Shown here: one piece after another, positions 60,164 to 64,000 of the stretch
How positions within the stretch are numbered: position 1 is the first letter of the stretch
Layout: each line of letters opens with the position of its first letter
Source: Dorea_D hominis
Lineage (GTDB): Bacteria; Bacillota; Clostridia; Lachnospirales; Lachnospiraceae
Direction: 5' to 3'
Assembly: GCF_014287705.1 (NCBI RefSeq)
Contig: NZ_JACOOY010000005.1
Location: forward strand, 1 to 64,000
DNA length: 64,000 nucleotides
Position numbers and translations under genes: made by a program
The notes under the pieces: generated by a model
The model's input: only the letters and a program-made list of their open reading frames with translations
Database searches by the model: none
Told to the model about the DNA's origin: nothing

Positions 60164-61840
60164 ATGCAGTTGACAGGATCAGAGATCGTCATCGAATGTC
60201 TGAAAGAGCAGGGCGTAGATACTGTTTTCGGATATCCGGGAGGCGCAATTTTAAATGTCTATGATGAATTATATAAACACAGTGATGAGATTACTCATAT
60301 CCTGACTTCCCACGAACAGGGCGCAGCACATGCAGCGGATGGATATGCAAGAGCAACCGGTAAAGTTGGTGTATGTTTCGCCACCAGCGGACCGGGTGCT
60401 ACGAATCTTGTGACGGGAATCGCTACCGCATACATGGATTCTATTCCGGTAGTAGCGATCACCTGTAATGTAGGAGTGTCACTTCTTGGAAAAGACAGTT
60501 TTCAGGAAATTGACATTACCGGTATTACAATGCCGATCACAAAGCATAATTATATTGTAAAAGATGTGGCCAATCTGGCTGACACGATCCGTAAAGCGTT
60601 CGTGATCGCCAAATCCGGAAGACCGGGACCGGTCCTTATTGATATTCCGAAAGATGTTACAGCAAATAAGACAGAACATATAAAAGAGGAGATCAAACCG
60701 GTAGAACCATCTGATAAGATTTCAGAAGAAGAACTAGCGGAAGCATTGGAATTAATTAAAAAATCTAAGAAACCGTACATATTTGTAGGGGGAGGAGCTG
60801 TCCTTTCCGAAGCAAGTGAAGAATTATATACATTTGCGAAGAAAGTAGATGCGCCAGTAACGGATTCCCTTATGGGAAAAGGTGCATTTCCAGGAAACGA
60901 TCCGGCATATACAGGAATGCTTGGAATGCATGGAACAAAAGCATCCAACTACGGAGTCAGCGAGTGTGATCTTTTGATCGTAGTGGGTGCAAGATTCAGT
61001 GACCGTGTAACAGGAAATGCAAAGAAATTTGCAAAGAATGCAAAAATCTTACAGTTTGATGTAGACGCAGCAGAGATGAACAAAAACGTGCTGATCACAG
61101 AAGGTGTAGTTGGAGATATCAAAGTAATTCTTGAAAAAATAAATGCAAAATTAGAGCAGCAGAGCCATCCGGAATGGATGAAGAAAATTATGGATTACAA
61201 AGAAAAATATCCACTGACTTATCATCCGGAAGCGCTTACAGGTCCGTTCATTGTAGAGGAGATTTACCGCCAGACAAATGGTGAAGCAATCATTTCCACA
61301 GAAGTTGGACAGCATCAGATGTGGGCAGCACAGTATTACAAATATACGAAGCCAAGAACACTGCTGACATCCGGCGGACTTGGAACGATGGGATATGGAC
61401 TTGGAGCTGCTCTTGGAGCTAAGACCGGAAGACCGGATAAGACTGTTGTCAACATTGCAGGAGACGGATGTTTCCGTATGAATATGAATGAGATTGCGAC
61501 AGCAACCCGACATAACATTCCGGTGATTCAGGTTGTTATCAACAACCATGTACTTGGTATGGTACGCCAGTGGCAGAATCTGTTTTATGGACAGCGTTAT
61601 TCAGCAACTGTACTGAATGATGCAGTAGATTTTGTAAAACTGGCAGAAGCAATGGGTGCCAAAGGTGTTCGCGTAACAACACAGGCGGAATTTAAAGAGG
61701 CGTTCAAAGAAGCGTTAGCATCAGGGAAACCTGTTGTGATAGACTGTCAGATCGATCAGGATGATAAAGTATGGCCGATGGTAGCACCTGGAGCTGCGAT
61801 CAGCGAAGCTTTTGACGAGACCGATCTGGAAACAAAATAA
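60164..61840 (+). CDS. ilvB: Acetolactate synthase, large subunit
   Basis: 558 aa, TPP- and FAD-dependent; first common step of branched-chain amino acid synthesis. DTVFGYPGGAILNVYDELYK with the catalytic Glu in TSHEQGAAHAADGYARATGK, FAD segment in the middle, and TPP motif NIAGDGCFRMNMNEIATATR. The regulatory subunit ilvN is absent next to it (serC follows), so the partner must lie elsewhere. AGGAGAAAGATAGGT upstream. Confidence 0.95.
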   Translation: MQLTGSEIVIECLKEQGVDTVFGYPGGAILNVYDELYKHSDEITHILTSHEQGAAHAADGYARATGKVGVCFATSGPGATNLVTGIATAYMDSIPVVAITCNVGVSLLGKDSFQEIDITGITMPITKHNYIVKDVANLADTIRKAFVIAKSGRPGPVLIDIPKDVTANKTEHIKEEIKPVEPSDKISEEELAEALELIKKSKKPYIFVGGGAVLSEASEELYTFAKKVDAPVTDSLMGKGAFPGNDPAYTGMLGMHGTKASNYGVSECDLLIVVGARFSDRVTGNAKKFAKNAKILQFDVDAAEMNKNVLITEGVVGDIKVILEKINAKLEQQSHPEWMKKIMDYKEKYPLTYHPEALTGPFIVEEIYRQTNGEAIISTEVGQHQMWAAQYYKYTKPRTLLTSGGLGTMGYGLGAALGAKTGRPDKTVVNIAGDGCFRMNMNEIATATRHNIPVIQVVINNHVLGMVRQWQNLFYGQRYSATVLNDAVDFVKLAEAMGAKGVRVTTQAEFKEAFKEALASGKPVVIDCQIDQDDKVWPMVAPGAAISEAFDETDLETK

Positions 61841-61870
61841 CATATAAATTAGCTAGATGGAGGAACGACT

Positions 61871-62953
61871 ATGAAAAGAGTGTACAATTTTTCAGCAGGA
61901 CCGGCAGTTTTGCCGGAAGAGGTATTAAAAGAAGCAGCAGACGAGATGTTGGATTACAATGGAACCGGCATGTCGGTAATGGAAATGAGTCATCGTTCGC
62001 AGTCGTTCCAAGAAATTATTGACACTGCAGAAGCGGATATTAGAGAACTGATGAACATTCCGGATAACTATAAAGTGCTCTTTTTACAGGGTGGTGCATC
62101 ACAGCAGTTTGCCATGATCCCGATGAACCTGATGAAGAACAGAGTGGCAGATTATATTATTACCGGACAGTGGGCAAAAAAAGCCGCAGCAGAAGCAGAA
62201 AAATACGGAAAAGTAAACCGTATCGCATCTTCTGCTGATAAAACATTTTCTTATATCCCAGATTGCAGTGATCTCCCGGTTTCTGAAGATGCAGACTATG
62301 TATATATTTGTGAAAATAATACGATTTATGGAACAAAATACAAAACATTACCGAATACAAAGGGCAAGACGCTGATAGCAGATGTATCTTCCTGCTTCCT
62401 GTCCGAACCGGTAGATGTAAGCAAATATGGTGTGATCTATGGCGGTGTCCAGAAGAACATCGGACCTGCAGGAGTAGTGATTGTGATCATCCGTGAAGAT
62501 CTGATCACAGAAGATGTACTGCCGGGTACACCGACAATGCTGACTTACAAGACACAGGCAGATGCAAAATCTCTGTATAACACACCACCGGCTTATGGCA
62601 TTTATATTTGCGGAAAAGTATTTAAATGGCTGAAAAAACAGGGCGGTCTGGCTGCCATGAAAGAGCGTAATGAAAAGAAAGCAAAGATCCTGTATGATTA
62701 TCTGGATCAGAGTAAACTGTTCAAAGGAACAGTTGTAAAAGAAGATCGTTCTCTGATGAATGTTCCTTTTGTTACAGGAGATGAAGAACTGGATGCGAAA
62801 TTTGTAAAAGAAGCAAAAGCTGCAGGACTGGAGAATCTGAAAGGACATCGTACAGTCGGAGGTATGCGTGCAAGTATATACAATGCAATGCCGATTGAAG
62901 GCGTAGAAGCATTAGTTGCATTTATGAAGAAATTTGAAGAGGAGAATCTGTAG
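61871..62953 (+). CDS. serC: Phosphoserine aminotransferase
   Basis: 360 aa PLP enzyme: 3-phosphohydroxypyruvate plus glutamate to phosphoserine. YNFSAGPAVLPEEVLKEAAD at the N-terminus, PLP lysine in IYGGVQKNIGPAGVVIVIIR, and GGMRASIYNAMPIEGVEALV at the C-terminus. AGCTAGATGGAGGAACG upstream. The serA start follows after a single base, so translation is coupled. Its place behind ilvB puts serine and branched-chain synthesis under one promoter. Confidence 0.97.
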   Translation: MKRVYNFSAGPAVLPEEVLKEAADEMLDYNGTGMSVMEMSHRSQSFQEIIDTAEADIRELMNIPDNYKVLFLQGGASQQFAMIPMNLMKNRVADYIITGQWAKKAAAEAEKYGKVNRIASSADKTFSYIPDCSDLPVSEDADYVYICENNTIYGTKYKTLPNTKGKTLIADVSSCFLSEPVDVSKYGVIYGGVQKNIGPAGVVIVIIREDLITEDVLPGTPTMLTYKTQADAKSLYNTPPAYGIYICGKVFKWLKKQGGLAAMKERNEKKAKILYDYLDQSKLFKGTVVKEDRSLMNVPFVTGDEELDAKFVKEAKAAGLENLKGHRTVGGMRASIYNAMPIEGVEALVAFMKKFEEENL

Positions 62954-62954
62954 T

Positions 62955-64000
62955 ATGTATAAATATCATTGCCTGAATCCAATCTCTCAGGTGGGGCTGG
63001 ATCAGTTGACAGAAGAATATACACCTGTAAACGAGGCGAAAGAAGCAGATGCGATTCTGGTCAGAAGCGCTGTTATGCATGAGATGGAATTTTCAAAAGA
63101 TCTGAAAGCAGTGGCAAGAGCCGGAGCCGGCGTGAATAACATTCCATTGGAGCGATGCGCAGAAGAAGGTATTGTTGTATTTAATACACCGGGTGCAAAC
63201 GCAAACGGAGTTAAAGAACTGGTGCTGGCAGGCATGCTGCTCGCATCCAGAGATATCATTGGCGGTATTGGCTGGGTACAGGAAAATGAAGAAGACGGCA
63301 ATATTGCCAAAGACGCAGAAAAGGCGAAGAAAGCATTTGCAGGCTGTGAGCTGGAAGGAAAGAAACTTGGAGTGATCGGTCTTGGAGCAATCGGAGTTCT
63401 GGTTGCCAATGCAGCGACACACCTTGGCATGGATGTGTATGGATATGATCCGTATGTGTCTGTTGATTCTGCATGGAGACTTTCCAGAAGTATCCATCAT
63501 GCTAAAACAGTGGATGAGTTATACAGTGACTGTGATTATATTACGATTCATGTTCCGGCACTGGACAGCACAAAAGGAATGATCGATAAGCATGCGATTA
63601 GTCTGATGAAAGACGGAGTAGTAATACTGAATTTTGCAAGAAATATTCTTGTAGATGAAGAAGCAATGGTAGATGCACTTGTATCCGGACATGTGAAACA
63701 TTACGTGACAGATTTCCCGACACCTACAGTGACAGGAGTAAAAGGTGCAATTGTTATCCCGCATCTGGGAGCATCTACAGAAGAAGCAGAAGACAATTGT
63801 GCAGTAATGGCAGCAAAACAGCTGAAAGATTATCTGGAAAATGGAAATATAAAAAATTCTGTCAATTATCCGGACTGTGATATGGGCATTCGTGGAGAGA
63901 ATACGAGATTATTGCTTCTGCACCACAATGTACCGAATATGATCGGCCAGTTTACAACGATTTTGGCAAAAGATAATATGAATATTGCAGATCTTACAAA
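62955..64000 (+). CDS. serA: D-3-Phosphoglycerate dehydrogenase (3' end outside window)
   Basis: Open from ATG 62955 to the last base, 348 complete codons with no stop, so it is cut by the window edge. First step of serine synthesis. NAD-binding LGVIGLGAIGVLVANAA, active-site Arg in LNFARNILVDEEAM (usually NTARG; here NFARN), and the His of VIPHLGASTEEAE are present. The last visible residues (LHHNVPNMIGQFTTILAKDN) begin the C-terminal ACT domain. This is the short form (about 387 aa) common in Clostridia. GAGGAG near 62938-62943 serves as ribosome-binding site. Confidence 0.95.
   Translation, partial: MYKYHCLNPISQVGLDQLTEEYTPVNEAKEADAILVRSAVMHEMEFSKDLKAVARAGAGVNNIPLERCAEEGIVVFNTPGANANGVKELVLAGMLLASRDIIGGIGWVQENEEDGNIAKDAEKAKKAFAGCELEGKKLGVIGLGAIGVLVANAATHLGMDVYGYDPYVSVDSAWRLSRSIHHAKTVDELYSDCDYITIHVPALDSTKGMIDKHAISLMKDGVVILNFARNILVDEEAMVDALVSGHVKHYVTDFPTPTVTGVKGAIVIPHLGASTEEAEDNCAVMAAKQLKDYLENGNIKNSVNYPDCDMGIRGENTRLLLLHHNVPNMIGQFTTILAKDNMNIADLT

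Overview
The window is from a low-to-mid GC, Gram-positive anaerobe of the Clostridia, most likely a Lachnospiraceae gut commensal (Dorea / Mediterraneibacter / Blautia type). Evidence: an amino-acid-fermenting glycine reductase operon with in-frame UGA (selenocysteine) codons, pyruvate formate-lyase with its activase, strong AGGAGG ribosome-binding sites, tRNAs without encoded CCA, and family-typical unknown proteins (DUF5716/DUF5717, DUF5662, DUF1292). The genus is inferred from gene content, not from a database search.

Layout. 1-5.0 kb: a decaying accessory cluster of surface or membrane proteins with two pairs of direct repeats, paralogous beta-propeller-like proteins, an ankyrin lipoprotein broken by a one-base frameshift, an ankyrin remnant, and a signal peptide cut from its mature domain by an in-frame TAG. 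5.3-5.7 kb: tRNA-Val and two identical tRNA-Met genes (minus strand). 5.7-9.0 kb: small membrane protein, ispF, Eis-like acetyltransferase, PLP aminotransferase. 9.1-14.5 kb: a three-gene operon of unknown role (DUF5717 giant protein, an Hsp70/actin-like DUF5716 protein, a TPR protein). 14.6-16.8 kb: polar amino acid ABC transporter. 16.9-19.8 kb: purF and purB. 20.1-29.9 kb: AGCS symporter, then a glycine riboswitch and the complete glycine reductase operon grdX-E-B-trxB-trxA-A-C-D. 30.0-34.4 kb: InlB-repeat surface protein, a GNAT-ThrE fusion with its ThrE_2 partner, and gltX. 34.4-40.2 kb: UvrD-like helicase, DUF1292, an orphan sugar-binding-type lipoprotein, a GH13 debranching-like protein lacking catalytic Asp residues, DUF5662, tRNA-Leu. 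40.4-47.8 kb: dgt, dnaG, rpoD (macromolecular synthesis cluster), trmK, a Nif3-like gene and a TGS-uridine-kinase protein. 47.8-52.5 kb: aroC (minus), L,D-transpeptidase, tgt, yajC. 52.7-57.1 kb: pflB-pflA, uridine phosphorylase, cytidine deaminase. 57.3-64.0 kb: leuB-ilvD-ilvB-serC-serA, with serA running off the window.

How they work together. Glycine enters through the AGCS symporter, is sensed by a riboswitch that reads through an intrinsic terminator, and is reduced to acetyl phosphate by Grd proteins fed with electrons by the dedicated TrxB/TrxA pair. Pyruvate formate-lyase supplies acetyl-CoA and formate. The leu/ilv/ser operon makes branched-chain amino acids and serine.

The strongest candidate for an undescribed system is the DUF5717-DUF5716-TPR operon at 9.15-14.49 kb, whose middle protein aligns by eye with the order of Hsp70 ATPase motifs and a substrate-binding-like beta domain. 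Other items worth attention are the inactivated GH13 protein (37.7-39.4 kb), the GNAT-ThrE fusion, the Cys-tailed IspF, and the 1-5 kb duplication/decay cluster. No CRISPR array, insertion sequence or prophage was seen.
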